In this document: positions 24,560 to 34,215 of the stretch, piece after piece
Layout: each line of letters begins with the position of its first letter
Position numbering within the stretch: position 1 is the stretch's first letter
NCBI GenBank assembly: GCA_903909435.1
Contig: CAIVVT010000234.1
Span: 1-64,000 of the forward strand
Direction: 5' to 3'
DNA from: an uncultured Acidobacteriia bacterium
GTDB lineage: Bacteria; Acidobacteriota; Terriglobia; Bryobacterales; Bryobacteraceae
Length of the DNA stretch: 64,000 nt
Notes under the pieces: generated by a model
What the model saw: the letters and a program-made list of their open reading frames with translations, nothing else
Told to the model about the DNA's origin: nothing
The model's database searches: none
Made by a program: the position numbers and the translations under genes

Positions 24560-25966
24560 TTAGCGGCGTAGCGTGGTGTACACGGCTACGCCGCGGGCCG
24601 GAATGGTGTCATGCAGCGGCCTGTGGCAACGGGCCCCAGCATCCGGCGAGAGGGCGTTTTGGGGGTCGTAGAGATGGCGGTATAGGGCGCCCGTGCCCGC
24701 ACTCCCGCTGATCTCTACTGAGAACGTCTGTGCAAAATCAGATGTGTTCACGACCAGCGCGCTGAGCCCTCTGCCCTGCGGAGAGGTGGCCGCAATTTTC
24801 AACGCGCCTGCGCTCTCGGTGACCAGAGTCCTGGTGCCCTTCCGGCCACTCAGACATTTGGAGATCATCCTGACGGCACCCCACTGCGGGTAGCAAGAGG
24901 TTGGATCATCGACGCTGTCGTGAGGCCATTTGCAGGCGCCCCAGCGGTGCACGCCCATGTGGAATCCGTCCTTGCCATCTCCTTTGTCGATCGGTGCAAC
25001 GTACAACTGATCGAACAGCAGCCACTGCATCGACGTCTGGAGACCCGCGTTGATAGAGGCCGCAATAATCTGCGCGAGATAGTTGCCGTATTCGCCAGTG
25101 AGACGATAGACCTCGTCCTGCTTGCCCAGTTCGTCCAACCAAAATGGCTTACCCGTCGTCGCGACCGTGGCAGCCATGGATTGGCACATCGCGAACCACT
25201 CATCGTAGCCGCGCTTGTTGTAATCGTGCCCGCTGTAGACGTCGAGGACGTCGTTCAATTCCTCGGCCGCCTCTTTCAAGTGAATCCCGCCGGAGCTGTT
25301 GTTTGGCCCCACGAGCTTCACCAGCCCCCGGCGGCCGTCGGCTCGCAGTTGCCGGTCGATGGCGTGCATCATCTTCACGTAATAGGACCACTGGGTCTCA
25401 CCAGCCGGCACGATCCCCATTTCATAGGAGGTCGGCTCGGTCATAAGGATCAGGTACTTGACGTTACGAAAGCCGTGCTTCTCGACGATCTGGTGGACGG
25501 CATCGCTCACCCATCGCGGGTAGCGGCCGAGATCGCGCACCGGGTCGGGCGCGGGAGATCCGAAGTAGGTATCCGTGGTGAACCACCAGCCGGCCTGCAT
25601 AGCGACATCAACGTTGCGCGCACGCATCTCCGCCAGCCACTTGTAGAATGCGCGCATCTTGGGCGATTCCCAGTCGGGCGCATTCCCGAGGGAGTCGCCA
25701 TTCGACCAATCGGGACGGAACCAGGTCCGAGCGAGATTGAGCCGCATTTCGGAGACGCGATCGAACTCACGGGCTCGATCGGCGTCGTTCATCCCGCGAG
25801 CTTGCGCCTCAGGCATGAAAGCGAAGCCGTGGTAAACCTGATTGACTCCCAAATAGTCGGACTGGAGCACGCGGTCCAGGTGCACCTTGAGCTTGATCTC
25901 CGCCCTCAGTTGCGCGGCGAAGAGGCCCAGGAAAACGATCTGAATGCGCGCTCGCGAATAGTGCAT
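24560..25966 (-). CDS. Secreted glycoside hydrolase clan A-like protein
   Basis: A 468-residue protein with an N-terminal hydrophobic leader (IQIVFLGLFAAQLRA). The barrel shows the two glutamates expected for retaining clan-A enzymes: LILMTEPTS with Glu177 as putative acid/base at the end of strand 4, and FWLDELGKQ with Glu279 as putative nucleophile at the end of strand 7. About 100 further residues after the barrel (LKIAATSPQGRGLSALVVNT onward) look like a beta-sandwich, as in GH39 and GH30 proteins. I cannot fix the GH family or the substrate. It lies tail to tail with bfr. Confidence 0.65.
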   Translation of the reverse strand: MHYSRARIQIVFLGLFAAQLRAEIKLKVHLDRVLQSDYLGVNQVYHGFAFMPEAQARGMNDADRAREFDRVSEMRLNLARTWFRPDWSNGDSLGNAPDWESPKMRAFYKWLAEMRARNVDVAMQAGWWFTTDTYFGSPAPDPVRDLGRYPRWVSDAVHQIVEKHGFRNVKYLILMTEPTSYEMGIVPAGETQWSYYVKMMHAIDRQLRADGRRGLVKLVGPNNSSGGIHLKEAAEELNDVLDVYSGHDYNKRGYDEWFAMCQSMAATVATTGKPFWLDELGKQDEVYRLTGEYGNYLAQIIAASINAGLQTSMQWLLFDQLYVAPIDKGDGKDGFHMGVHRWGACKWPHDSVDDPTSCYPQWGAVRMISKCLSGRKGTRTLVTESAGALKIAATSPQGRGLSALVVNTSDFAQTFSVEISGSAGTGALYRHLYDPQNALSPDAGARCHRPLHDTIPARGVAVYTTLRR

Positions 25967-26028
25967 AAGGGCTTACCTTACCTAAGGAATCGGGTCACCG
26001 GCTGCTGACCGGACTCGAGGCCCACCAG

Positions 26029-26949
26029 TCAGTACGGCTCAACGAACTGGCTCAGATAACGGAAGCTCTGGATCAGCGAAGCCTTGCGCGCTTCGAGCGA
26101 GACCTCGTACGCCCGGTCCTCCACCTCGACACACACCGCACCGTTGTAGCCGGAATCGGCCAGGACGGAGAAGAACTTGCCCCAGTTCACTTCGCCCAAA
26201 CCGGGCAGTTTGGGCGTATGGAACTCCAGTGGATGCGCCATAATCCCAACCTGATCCAGGCGATTCTGGTCGAGGCGGGCGTCCTTGGCGTGGCAATGCC
26301 AGAATCGCTTGGCGAACTCGCGAATGGCGGCAAGATAATCCATACGTTGCCAGACAAAATGCGACGGATCGAAGTTGAGACCAAGATCGTATCCATCAAA
26401 CTGCTCGAAAGCGCGCCGCCAGATCGCGGGTGAGGTCATCAGGTTCTTACCGCCCGGCCACTCGTCCTTCGAGAACAGCATGGGGCAGTTCTCTATGCCC
26501 ACCTTAACTCCCGCAGTTTTGGCATGTTCGAGAATCGGCGTCCAAGTCTCCACCATTTTCGGCCAGTTTTCATCCACGCTGAGCTTCCAGTCGCGGCCGA
26601 TGAAGGTGTTAATGACGCCAATTCCCATCAGCTTCGAAGCATCGATAACGCGATGGATCTGTTCGACGGCGATCTTGGCCTCGTCGGTGTTCGGCGAGAG
26701 CGCGTTGGGGTAATAGCCTAACCCGCTGACCGCTACCTTCTTGTCGGCACAATAGTTGGCCAACCGCTCCGCCTCCGAGGCGTCCAGTCCGGCGCAGTCG
26801 ATGTGGGTTACGCCGGCGTAACGGCGCTCCGCTTTGCCCTTGGGCCAGCACATCACTTCTACGCAGCCGTAGCCGGTCTCAGCGGCGAAATCGACAACTT
26901 CTTCGAAACTCAAGTCGGGCAGGATGGCGGTGACAAATCCAAGTTTCAT
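26029..26949 (-). CDS. Sugar phosphate isomerase/epimerase (TIM barrel)
   Basis: A 306-residue protein starting at [20 protein letters not shown] with AAAGGAG eight bases upstream. It has the metal-binding pattern of xylose-isomerase-like barrels: a Glu strand (KVGIENCPM), the Asp-x-x-His strand ([12 protein letters not shown]), [10 protein letters not shown] and a final VEVEDRAYE glutamate. Members isomerise or epimerise ketoses and inositol intermediates. The next gene upstream on the same strand is a small membrane protein 37 bases away, so they may be co-transcribed; that pairing does not reveal a substrate. Confidence 0.88.
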   Translation of the reverse strand: MKLGFVTAILPDLSFEEVVDFAAETGYGCVEVMCWPKGKAERRYAGVTHIDCAGLDASEAERLANYCADKKVAVSGLGYYPNALSPNTDEAKIAVEQIHRVIDASKLMGIGVINTFIGRDWKLSVDENWPKMVETWTPILEHAKTAGVKVGIENCPMLFSKDEWPGGKNLMTSPAIWRRAFEQFDGYDLGLNFDPSHFVWQRMDYLAAIREFAKRFWHCHAKDARLDQNRLDQVGIMAHPLEFHTPKLPGLGEVNWGKFFSVLADSGYNGAVCVEVEDRAYEVSLEARKASLIQSFRYLSQFVEPY

Positions 26950-26986
26950 GCTGATCTCCTTTCGCGTTGGGCAAACTCCGAATGCA

Positions 26987-27253
26987 TCAGGACTCGGTTG
27001 GAGCTGACAGTTCCGGCTTGGGCTCGGCCGAGGTTCGGGCAAGTACGACCACGGACTCCGCGAGAGATGCGAGAATGCGGCTCTGCAACTCCAACTGCAC
27101 GGCAATGGCGGCGGCGCTTCTGCTGATCTCGCCCACCTTCATCAGAAGGTAGATCCAAGTACCCAGCATCGTCAGGACGAGGCCGAGATACAGAACCCCG
27201 AACAGCATGCCCAACCCGGACATAAGCGAATGATTCTCCATGATGGACTCCAC
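26987..27253 (-). CDS. Small single-pass membrane protein with helical tail
   Basis: An 88-residue protein: a membrane helix at about 13-38 ([21 protein letters not shown]), then an amphipathic helix ([20 protein letters not shown]) and a short acidic end. Two ATGs (27253 and 27241) are possible starts. No family recognised. It lies directly upstream of the TIM-barrel isomerase on the same strand. Confidence 0.55.
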   Translation of the reverse strand: MESIMENHSLMSGLGMLFGVLYLGLVLTMLGTWIYLLMKVGEISRSAAAIAVQLELQSRILASLAESVVVLARTSAEPKPELSAPTES

Positions 27254-27345
27254 TCCCGAACAGCGACATGGGTGACGCCCAGGCGACCTTCACAATCCCG
27301 TGCGCCCGGTCTGCCGCGGAGTTCATCATACTCTCCTCCAACTAC

Positions 27346-28251
27346 CTAGCGCCGGGCGCCGGCGTTGCCCGGCTCCAGCTTCCGAACCAGTTCCATGACC
27401 AGGGATCCAGTGATCTTCAGGCTCTCGGCAGACAACTTATCGACGGTGTCTCCAGCCGTGTGCCAATATGCGTTGCCTGGGCCATAGTCGAAGTCGATTA
27501 AATCGATCGCATTGACCCCCTTTTGGAGGAACGGGATGTGATCGTCTTCGACCGCCTGGGGACTCGTATCGACATGCTGCGAATAGCCCAGTTTGATGGC
27601 CGCGGAACGCAGGCGCCTGCGCAAAGCGGGCGACGAGGAGTCTTCGTCGAGGATGTGCAAGTCGCGGTCGCCGATCATGTCTACGTTGATCAGTGCGAGC
27701 AGTCGCGCCAGGCTGTGGTCGGCCTCCATCTTCTCCGCCAGGTGCCGGCTACCGTAGAGGCTATCTGTCTCGGTCCAGTCGCGCACTGCCTCCTCGCCGT
27801 CGAAGAAGACCAGCCAGATATCGTTGCGGAACGGCTCGTCCTTCAGACAGCGCGCCAATTCCAGCAGCACGGCAGTGGAAGAGCCGCCGTCATTAGCGCC
27901 CACGAATCGGAATGGAAAGCGCTTGGTATCGGTGTGGCCCGTGATGGCCACCGTGCGACCGGTCAATCCAGGCCGCTTCGCGATCAGATTCGTCATCTCC
28001 AGGACGCCGGCCGGGGTGTGCGCCGTGAAGCGGTCCTCTGCGACCTCCCAACCAAGAGCCTTCAGTTCGCGGGTGATCCACGCCTGCATGCGGCGCGAAA
28101 CCTCGGACCCTGCCGGACGAGGTCCGAAAGCGACTGCGCGCCTCACGTCGCCCAGCGCCCGCTCCCCGCTGAAATCGGCCGAATAAGCCGCCGATTGAAG
28201 ACTGGCGGCGAAAAGGACGAGAACCGGCAATAGATCGGCGCGAGATACCAT
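27346..28251 (-). CDS. Secreted M28 protein resembling animal-type glutaminyl-peptide cyclotransferase
   Basis: A 301-residue precursor with a signal peptide ending near AAYSA. Along the M28 fold it matches glutaminyl cyclase (QPCT type) better than aminopeptidases: GANDGGSS (Asp121), FFDGEEAVRDW (catalytic Glu153, zinc Glu154), DSLYGSRHLAEKM, an Asp191 in NVDMIGD, EDDHIPFL (Asp237) and AYWHTAGDT (Trp263, zinc His264). Animal QC uses one zinc held by Asp, Glu and His and cyclises N-terminal Gln to pyroglutamate. If right, this periplasmic enzyme caps secreted proteins. An aminopeptidase activity cannot be excluded by eye. Confidence 0.8.
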   Translation of the reverse strand: MVSRADLLPVLVLFAASLQSAAYSADFSGERALGDVRRAVAFGPRPAGSEVSRRMQAWITRELKALGWEVAEDRFTAHTPAGVLEMTNLIAKRPGLTGRTVAITGHTDTKRFPFRFVGANDGGSSTAVLLELARCLKDEPFRNDIWLVFFDGEEAVRDWTETDSLYGSRHLAEKMEADHSLARLLALINVDMIGDRDLHILDEDSSSPALRRRLRSAAIKLGYSQHVDTSPQAVEDDHIPFLQKGVNAIDLIDFDYGPGNAYWHTAGDTVDKLSAESLKITGSLVMELVRKLEPGNAGARR

Positions 28252-28260
28252 TTGTCCAGT

Positions 28261-29361
28261 CTAGGAGGGATCGGCCGGGACGCGCTTGAGGCGCGCTTCC
28301 AGGGTCAAGGTCGCGCCGCCCCGGCAGGCCGATTCCAGGGCGGCGATAGGCAGCGCAAACAGCCAGAATAGGCCAAACAGCGCATTCTTCAGCAGCGCGG
28401 CGACACGATTCTCGTCGCTCCGTCGCCAGCGGCGAACGTCCGGACTCACCCCGGGCGCCAGACTCTTGACCAGCAGGGCAGGATCATCCCTCAGTGAGAA
28501 TCGTTTCTTGCGAATTACCTCGAACCCGAAGAAATCGAGCAAATTCCTCAAGTCCACTTCCCTGAACAGCAGGAGATGACGGGGGATGTCCAACCCGCTC
28601 CAATGCTCCCCCAGCAGCAGGAATTGCCAGGAACTCGCGTTTGGCACCTGAACGATCAGCCGGCCATCAGGGCAGAGCAACTGCGACGCAGCCTGAATGT
28701 AAACCGACGGGTCATACAGATGTTCCAACACCTGAAACATCGTGATCAGGGCAAACGTTCCGGCTGGAAACGGGGCGCTGGATAGAGCACCGCAGGCCGC
28801 GGGCACCGCGTTGTGCGCCCATGCTATGGACGCCATGCCCACGGAGAAATCCAGGCCGACGAGGCGGTTTTGCGGCAAGTTCAAAGCCCGCAAGAAAAGG
28901 CCCGTCCCACAGTTCACATCAAGCACCGGGTGGGTGCCCGGCACCTCGTCCAACGCCCGCCTGGCAAACCGGGCATGGTCCCCGAGCAGGCAGCGGCGGA
29001 GCAATCGCATCCACCAGTTCTGTATGGCGAGGTGCGCCGGTGCTGGTTCTTCTGGAGGATAGAAACGGCGCAATTCCGCGGAATCCGGACGAGGATACAG
29101 CCGAACCATCCGGCACTCGCCGCACTCAACTATCAGGAATTGCCGTTCGGTCGCGCGGCAAAGCGTATCTTCCCCCCGGCAAAGAGTCCTGACTTCCGCC
29201 GATTGGCACCCCGGGCAGACGTCTGAATTCCCCACACGGGTGATGGATGGATCTGGAGGACGTCCGGGGACGAATGCTTCCGGAGAGAAATGCGTAGTTG
29301 GTGGCACGGACGCCTCGCCCGGGTTAAGTTGAGGATTTTCTGTGCTTTCCTGCACTGCCAT
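28261..29361 (-). CDS. Class I SAM-dependent methyltransferase with N-terminal zinc-ribbon-like region
   Basis: A 366-residue protein. Residues about 47-86 contain CPGC and CGEC pairs, a zinc-ribbon-like element seen in methyltransferases acting on sugars or lipid-linked substrates. The SAM-binding motif I is VLDVNCGTGLF, followed by LVGLDFS (motif II region) and ITMFQVLEHLYDP. A hydrophobic segment near the C-terminus (LFGLFWLFALPIAAL) suggests membrane contact. The substrate is unknown. It lies 9 bases from the glutaminyl cyclase-like gene on the same strand and probably shares its transcript. The first 40 residues are low in conserved features; a later start is possible. Confidence 0.75.
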   Translation of the reverse strand: MAVQESTENPQLNPGEASVPPTTHFSPEAFVPGRPPDPSITRVGNSDVCPGCQSAEVRTLCRGEDTLCRATERQFLIVECGECRMVRLYPRPDSAELRRFYPPEEPAPAHLAIQNWWMRLLRRCLLGDHARFARRALDEVPGTHPVLDVNCGTGLFLRALNLPQNRLVGLDFSVGMASIAWAHNAVPAACGALSSAPFPAGTFALITMFQVLEHLYDPSVYIQAASQLLCPDGRLIVQVPNASSWQFLLLGEHWSGLDIPRHLLLFREVDLRNLLDFFGFEVIRKKRFSLRDDPALLVKSLAPGVSPDVRRWRRSDENRVAALLKNALFGLFWLFALPIAALESACRGGATLTLEARLKRVPADPS

Positions 29362-29480
29362 TGTTCCCCGCGATGGAGCGGCCTACTCCGTCCCACTGTA
29401 ACAGTCGCACGCGACGCCAAGCCCACTGGGCCATTTGAGGTATGCTACCAGATAGGCGAGGCTTCTGGCTCCCTAATTAT

Positions 29481-30410
29481 ATGCAAACATTGGGTCAACG
29501 GCTGCGTGACGAAAGGCAGAAGAAGGGTCTCACGATACCGGAACTAGCTAGCCGCACACGCATACGCGCTCAACTGTTTGAAGCCATTGAGGCGGATCGG
29601 CCGGAGTTATTGCCGGGCAGGTTTTTCTACCGCGCCTTCCTGCGTCAGTATGCGGACTTGCTGGAATTACCCCAGTCAATGGTTCAGCCCGAAATCGAAA
29701 GATCGTTGGTAGATGAGCGGGCCGAGAGCGTCGAGCATAGTTCCAATGCCGATCGATTCAAACCGGATGTACCACCTTTACCCATAGGTCGTGTTAATCT
29801 GCGCGAAGAGGCCCGGCGCTGGCTTCTCCGCTTGACAGGCTTGCTAGGCGTGTTGGTGCTGTGCTCGGCCGCCTATTTTTTCTGGGAGCGCTGGGGGCAG
29901 CGCTGGCTCGACGAGTTGTGGCACACCGTTGCCACTCAGCCAGTCCAACCGGCGTCCAAGCCCGCCCCCGCCGCTCCACCCACCACGCCTGCCGCATCGG
30001 CACCTCTGACCTCCGAGACTCCCGCCGAGCCCACGCGGGACCCGCTCAATTCTGCCGCTCCCACGGTGCCAGAGCCGACCAGGCAGCCCGATGCGAGGCT
30101 GGATTCCACACCGCCGGGATTATCGTCCGGCCGCAAGATCGAGATACGGGCGGCGGGTTTGTGCTGGGTCGGCGGTTGGCGCGATGGCAAGCAGTTCGTG
30201 GCGTCGGTCATACACCCGGGTGAGGTGTTGAACGTAGACGGAAATGGGCTTGTCCGCCTGAAATTCGGCAATTCCGGCAACGTCGCAATCACGGTTGATG
30301 GAAACCCGATACCCCCAATCGGAGCCAAGGGAGAACCTCGGATCCTCGAATACCACAACGGGGCTTACCGCTTGCTGGATCGAGGCTCCGATATCGACAG
30401 CAAACCGTAG
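29481..30410 (+). CDS. RodZ-like membrane protein: XRE-type HTH, one helix, DUF4115 tail
   Basis: A 309-residue protein started at MQTLGQRLRDERQKKGLTIP, the usual beginning of this family; an in-frame ATG 13 codons earlier has its ribosome site too close. Residues 5-70 form a Cro/C1-type HTH (RDERQKKGLTIPELASRTRI), which in RodZ binds the MreB filament. One membrane helix spans about 115-135, then comes a Pro/Ala/Thr-rich periplasmic linker and a C-terminal beta domain (about 230-300, DUF4115). The role in rod-shape maintenance is inferred from domain order; no mre genes are nearby. It is divergent from the methyltransferase gene. Confidence 0.82.
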   Translation: MQTLGQRLRDERQKKGLTIPELASRTRIRAQLFEAIEADRPELLPGRFFYRAFLRQYADLLELPQSMVQPEIERSLVDERAESVEHSSNADRFKPDVPPLPIGRVNLREEARRWLLRLTGLLGVLVLCSAAYFFWERWGQRWLDELWHTVATQPVQPASKPAPAAPPTTPAASAPLTSETPAEPTRDPLNSAAPTVPEPTRQPDARLDSTPPGLSSGRKIEIRAAGLCWVGGWRDGKQFVASVIHPGEVLNVDGNGLVRLKFGNSGNVAITVDGNPIPPIGAKGEPRILEYHNGAYRLLDRGSDIDSKP

Positions 30411-30470
30411 CGTGGTTCAGCGATTGTTTGGGTCACGGTTGGTTCAACTGGCGGAATCGGACGTCAGCGC

Positions 30471-31133
30471 TCACCGGCGGTTCTTCTCGGGTTCGGCTGT
30501 CACCCGCATGGCCGTCTTCCGCCTCTCGCCTTCAAGTTGCAGAAGTTCAATGCGCCGGCGCGCTTTCACCCCTTCATCGACCTTGCGCCAAAACCGCCCG
30601 AAGTACTGCGCCGCGGACGCTAGCGCAAACGCCATCGCGCCCCATAGGCACGCGCGCGCCGCTGTCTCGTAAACCGGGAAATCGACGCTTAGCAAGACCA
30701 GCGAGATGGCTGCGACCTGAGCCACCATCTTGGATTTTCCCAATTCGCCAGCCGCAATCATGTAGCCCTCGGCGGCGGCGATACTGCGCAGACCGGATAC
30801 AGCGAACTCGCGCCCAATAATCAGCACCGCCATCCAGCCAGGGACACGATGCACCTGGACCAGGGCGATCAACGAGGCCGAAATCAGCAACTTGTCGGCG
30901 ATTGGATCAAGCAGCATTCCGACCGTCGTAATCTGATTCCAACGGCGAGCCAGATAGCCGTCCAGCAGATCGGTGAAGGCGGCCACCAGGAACACTCCCA
31001 ACGCAACTAACTCGTTGGAAAGGGACCAAGGGCCGAGTCGCACGTGCATCTTCTCCTGCACGAGAAGAGCGACCAGCACGGGCACGAAGAAGATCCGAAG
31101 AAGCGTGAGTGCGTTCGGGATGTTCATCGCCAC
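30471..31133 (-). CDS. pgsA: CDP-diacylglycerol--glycerol-3-phosphate 3-phosphatidyltransferase
   Basis: A 220-residue membrane enzyme with about five helices. The CDP-alcohol phosphotransferase motif is complete: DLLDGYLARRWNQITTVG, then MLLDPIADK, giving D-x2-D-G-x2-A-R-x8-G-x3-D-x3-D. It starts MAMNIPNALTLLRIFFVPVL, standard for PgsA; the second Met may be the true start. It makes phosphatidylglycerol phosphate, the committed step to phosphatidylglycerol and cardiolipin. It has a longer basic C-terminal tail (RRRIELLQLEGERRK) than E. coli PgsA. It is tail to tail with the RodZ-like gene. Confidence 0.93.
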   Translation of the reverse strand: MAMNIPNALTLLRIFFVPVLVALLVQEKMHVRLGPWSLSNELVALGVFLVAAFTDLLDGYLARRWNQITTVGMLLDPIADKLLISASLIALVQVHRVPGWMAVLIIGREFAVSGLRSIAAAEGYMIAAGELGKSKMVAQVAAISLVLLSVDFPVYETAARACLWGAMAFALASAAQYFGRFWRKVDEGVKARRRIELLQLEGERRKTAMRVTAEPEKNRR

Positions 31134-31308
31134 TTCCAGAGCATACCGTTATCGCCCTCAGTTCACAATTCTCGAGTCACGGCAGCGGCTCGCCCTGTGG
31201 GAATTGAGGCTATATAAAGTCTATAACCATCTATTAGTTGCTGGAGAATTCACCTCATTTTGCACAGCAATTTCCACAGACCGCGCGCATGCGTCAATGG
31301 AACGTTGC

Positions 31309-32691
31309 TCACGAGCCCGGGTGGACTTCGAAAGCCGCCAGGCGATGGCGAACGGACAGGGGAGCATCGGCCTCCACTTCGCAGCCGTTTTCGGTGTAAC
31401 GCTCACTCCGCACCCGGGCGAACTCGTGGACGAACGATACGCGCGCGTACTCGTCCCTCGGGAAGTGGAAAACTACCGCCGCGATGGGATCGTCCGGCAG
31501 CATCTGATCGATCACCCGCAGCAAGTCGTCGAGCCCGTCCCCGGTCCGCGCGGAGACCCACACCGCGCGAATACCGCCGGCCTCACCCCGTAGTCGGGTG
31601 AGCACGGAATCGCGGTCCCCCTGCCCCGGCGCCAACGCGTCGCTCTTGTTCAAAACGAGCAATTGAGGGGTCTTTTCAGCCCCGATTTCGGCCAGCACCG
31701 CCCGGACATGTTCGCAATGTTCAGTCACCCCGGGCGCAGAGGCGTCAATCACGTGAAGGACCAGCGAAGCCTCGACGACTTCCTCGAGCGTGGCGCGGAA
31801 GGCCTTCACCAATGTGGTGGGAAGTTGGCGTATGAACCCAACCGTATCGCTCAGCAGAACCCTGCGCCGCGAGGGCAAGGTGACTTGGCGCACAGTGGGG
31901 TCGAGCGTGGCGAACATGCGCGCATCGACCAGCACTCCCGCCTCGGTCAGCCTGTTGAAAAGAGTGGACTTTCCGGCGTTGGTGTAGCCGGCTAAGGCCA
32001 GCGTCAACAGAGGCACGGCCTGCCGTTGGCGCCTCTGCACACCGCGCGAGCCGCGCACCGCTTCCAGATCGTCTTCCAGTCGCTTGATGCGTTTGTGTAT
32101 TCGGCGCCGGTCGGTTTCAAGCTGAGTCTCGCCAGGTCCACGCGTGCCAATGCCGCCGCCTAAGCGGGACATCGAGGTTCCCCGACCGGTGAGCCTGGGC
32201 AACAGATAGTTCAATTGAGCCAGTTCGACTTGGAGTTGCCCCTCCCGGGTCCTGGCCCGCAATGCAAAGATGTCGAGGATGAGTTGCGTCCGGTCCACGA
32301 CCCGGCAACCAAGAGCCTTCTCCAGGTTGCGCTGCTGCATGCCGCCGAGTTCGTGGTCGAAGATGACCACATCAGCCTCGCGCGATGCTACCAGCGTACG
32401 CAGTTCTTCAAGCTTGCCCGAGCCCACCAGGGTGCTTGGATCGAAAGACGGCCGCTGCTGCAGCAAACGCTCGCACACATGCGCGCCAGCACTCACGGCC
32501 AGAACCGCGAGTTCGGCCAGCGATTCTTCAATCGGCAAGAGCGAGCCTGCGGGACTGGACTTCTTGCGGCGAGCAGTCAGTTCCACCGCGACCAGAATTG
32601 CCTTTTCTGTGGCGGTAACTGCCGTGTCAGACCTCCGAAGCTTCGCTGCTGCTGACTGACGAGGACGCGCCCGCCCCAGCCGCAGCGGCAT
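31309..32691 (-). CDS. hflX: GTPase HflX
   Basis: About 460 residues from the ATG at 32691. The N-terminal HflX domain holds [15 protein letters not shown] and [16 protein letters not shown], then comes the GTPase-proximal [19 protein letters not shown] linker. The G domain has GYTNAGKS (P-loop), [10 protein letters not shown] (G3), NKSD (G4) and VSARTG (G5). HflX splits stalled 70S ribosomes, especially after heat stress. The start is uncertain: the chosen ATG overlaps the hfq coding end by 65 bases; a later non-ATG start near hfq's stop, behind GGAGG, is equally compatible with homology. The hfq-hflX order matches many proteobacterial genomes. Confidence 0.93.
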   Translation of the reverse strand: MPLRLGRARPRQSAAAKLRRSDTAVTATEKAILVAVELTARRKKSSPAGSLLPIEESLAELAVLAVSAGAHVCERLLQQRPSFDPSTLVGSGKLEELRTLVASREADVVIFDHELGGMQQRNLEKALGCRVVDRTQLILDIFALRARTREGQLQVELAQLNYLLPRLTGRGTSMSRLGGGIGTRGPGETQLETDRRRIHKRIKRLEDDLEAVRGSRGVQRRQRQAVPLLTLALAGYTNAGKSTLFNRLTEAGVLVDARMFATLDPTVRQVTLPSRRRVLLSDTVGFIRQLPTTLVKAFRATLEEVVEASLVLHVIDASAPGVTEHCEHVRAVLAEIGAEKTPQLLVLNKSDALAPGQGDRDSVLTRLRGEAGGIRAVWVSARTGDGLDDLLRVIDQMLPDDPIAAVVFHFPRDEYARVSFVHEFARVRSERYTENGCEVEADAPLSVRHRLAAFEVHPGS

Positions 32692-32965
32692 GTTGAGGTG
32701 CGCTGCCGTACAACGGGCGCGAGACAACGACAGTGGAGATAGCGTGCTTGAAGATCAGTTGTTCCTGATTGTTCGTCTCCAGGATTACGGAGTACTTGTC
32801 GAAGCTCTTGATTCGACCGGAGAGCTTCACTCCGCTCATAAGGTATATCGTGAGAAATATCTTCTCTTTGCGGGCGTTGTTGAGAAACGCTTCCTGGATG
32901 TTCTGCGCCAGTTTGTCGCCGCCAGGACGCTTCGGGATCGCCGGGGCTTTTCTGATTTCTTCCAT
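32627..32965 (-). CDS. hfq: RNA chaperone Hfq
   Basis: A 112-residue protein starting at 32965 with a strong AAGGAGGGG site. The Sm1 region ([34 protein letters not shown]) and Sm2 region ([14 protein letters not shown]) are complete, with the KHA signature on the proximal face (Hfq of E. coli reads YKHA). The last 30 residues form an Ala/Ser-rich disordered tail ending SSSEASEV. As a hexamer Hfq pairs small RNAs with mRNAs. It is transcribed into hflX and is divergent from the CDF transporter. Confidence 0.95.
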   Translation of the reverse strand: MEEIRKAPAIPKRPGGDKLAQNIQEAFLNNARKEKIFLTIYLMSGVKLSGRIKSFDKYSVILETNNQEQLIFKHAISTVVVSRPLYGSAPQHAAAAGAGASSSVSSSEASEV

Positions 32966-33184
32966 GGATTTGCCCCTCCTTACAAAGTTGGAATCGTTTC
33001 GCCGCGAACTTGCCGGTATGGCAACCGGGAACGGATCAATCCCAGTCCCGGCCACAGGCCTGTTCGGGCTTCGGAGAAAGGCTCATTCCGCGCCTGCTAC
33101 AGAGCACTTGCGGACGGTCCCAGGGAACACGCAACCTTCCCGCTACGGCCCAAGCCGTCTTTAAAGTGTAGTGCTTTCAACCGG

Positions 33185-34120
33185 GTGGAGCAACCGAAAC
33201 GGCTTACGGTATCCTTGGAACCTGTGGATGCGGAACAGCTAGGCCGGCGGGCATCGCTTGCCGGCATGATCATCAGCGGACTGCTGGCAGTGTCGAAGAT
33301 CCTCGTCGGGTGGCAGGCTGGCTCGCAAGCGGTCATCGCCGACGGCGTGGAGAGCGCTACCGATGTGCTGACCTCGCTTGCCGTTCTGGTCAGTCTTGGC
33401 ATCGCCATCCGACCGCCGGACGAAGAGCACCCTTACGGCCACGGGCGCTTTGAGATCCTGACGGGGTTGATGCTCGGCCATGTGCTCACGGTCACGGGGG
33501 TGATCATCGGCTGGCGCTCGATTGTGGTCATGCTGGGCCCACATCGCACGCCGGCGCCCTACGCCATGTGGGTGCTGGCCGTCTCGATCGTACTCAAGTT
33601 CTTCCTCTCGGCCTACAAACTGCGCACGGGACGCAAGATCGGCAGTTCCGCGCTGGTCGCCGACGCCGCCAATGATGCCGTGGACATGCTTTCTGGGAGC
33701 ATCGCGTTGATTGCGGTCGGGCTGTCCGTACTGAGCCCGCGAATGTTCCCACTGGCCGATCCGATCGGCGGTGTGCTGGTCGGTTCAATCGTAGTCATCC
33801 TCGGTTTCAAGGTGATCCGCGAAACCACTTTACACCTGATGGACACCATGCCCGAGGCGAAGACCATGCGCGAGATTCGTGCCTCGGCGTTGACAGTTGC
33901 CGGAGCGCTCGACGTCGAAAAGTGCTTCGCGCGCAAGACCGGACTGCGCTACCACGTGGATCTGCACCTCGAAGTCGATCCCGACCTGACCGTGCGCGAC
34001 TCCCACTCCATCGCAGAGCAGGTCAGGAATAAGATCAAAGGCGACTTGCCGTGGGTGGCCGACGTTTTGGTGCACGTCGAACCGCATCCGCCCAGCCTCA
34101 GGCAGAATTGCCCGGAGTGA
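33185..34120 (+). CDS. Cation diffusion facilitator (CDF) metal exporter
   Basis: About 311 residues, six membrane helices plus a C-terminal cytoplasmic domain. Helix II carries ADGVESATD and helix V carries ADAANDAVD; their Asp residues form the transport metal site. HPYGHGRFE after helix II is the family's loop motif. The C-terminal domain (HLEVDPDLTV, HVEPH) is the ferredoxin-like dimerisation domain. It exports Zn, Fe, Mn or related ions in exchange for protons. The metal cannot be told from these motifs. The start is uncertain: in-frame GTG at 33185, TTG at 33215 and GTG at 33224 all lack good ribosome sites. Confidence 0.9.
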   Translation: MEQPKRLTVSLEPVDAEQLGRRASLAGMIISGLLAVSKILVGWQAGSQAVIADGVESATDVLTSLAVLVSLGIAIRPPDEEHPYGHGRFEILTGLMLGHVLTVTGVIIGWRSIVVMLGPHRTPAPYAMWVLAVSIVLKFFLSAYKLRTGRKIGSSALVADAANDAVDMLSGSIALIAVGLSVLSPRMFPLADPIGGVLVGSIVVILGFKVIRETTLHLMDTMPEAKTMREIRASALTVAGALDVEKCFARKTGLRYHVDLHLEVDPDLTVRDSHSIAEQVRNKIKGDLPWVADVLVHVEPHPPSLRQNCPE

Positions 34121-34215
34121 TTTGCATGCGAATCGCGGCGAATTGACCACTCACGCTGGGCCGGAAACCGCCGTACCATCTAACAATAGGCACGGAGACT
34201 CGACAAGCAAACCCC

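Noticed and set aside
24920-26008. A 362-codon plus-strand open frame antisense to the GH-like gene
   Set aside because: Shadow of the minus-strand gene, which has a signal peptide and catalytic motifs.
32690-33184. N-terminal extension of the CDF reading frame over the hfq gene
   Set aside because: Antisense to hfq; conserved CDF sequence begins only after about 33220.
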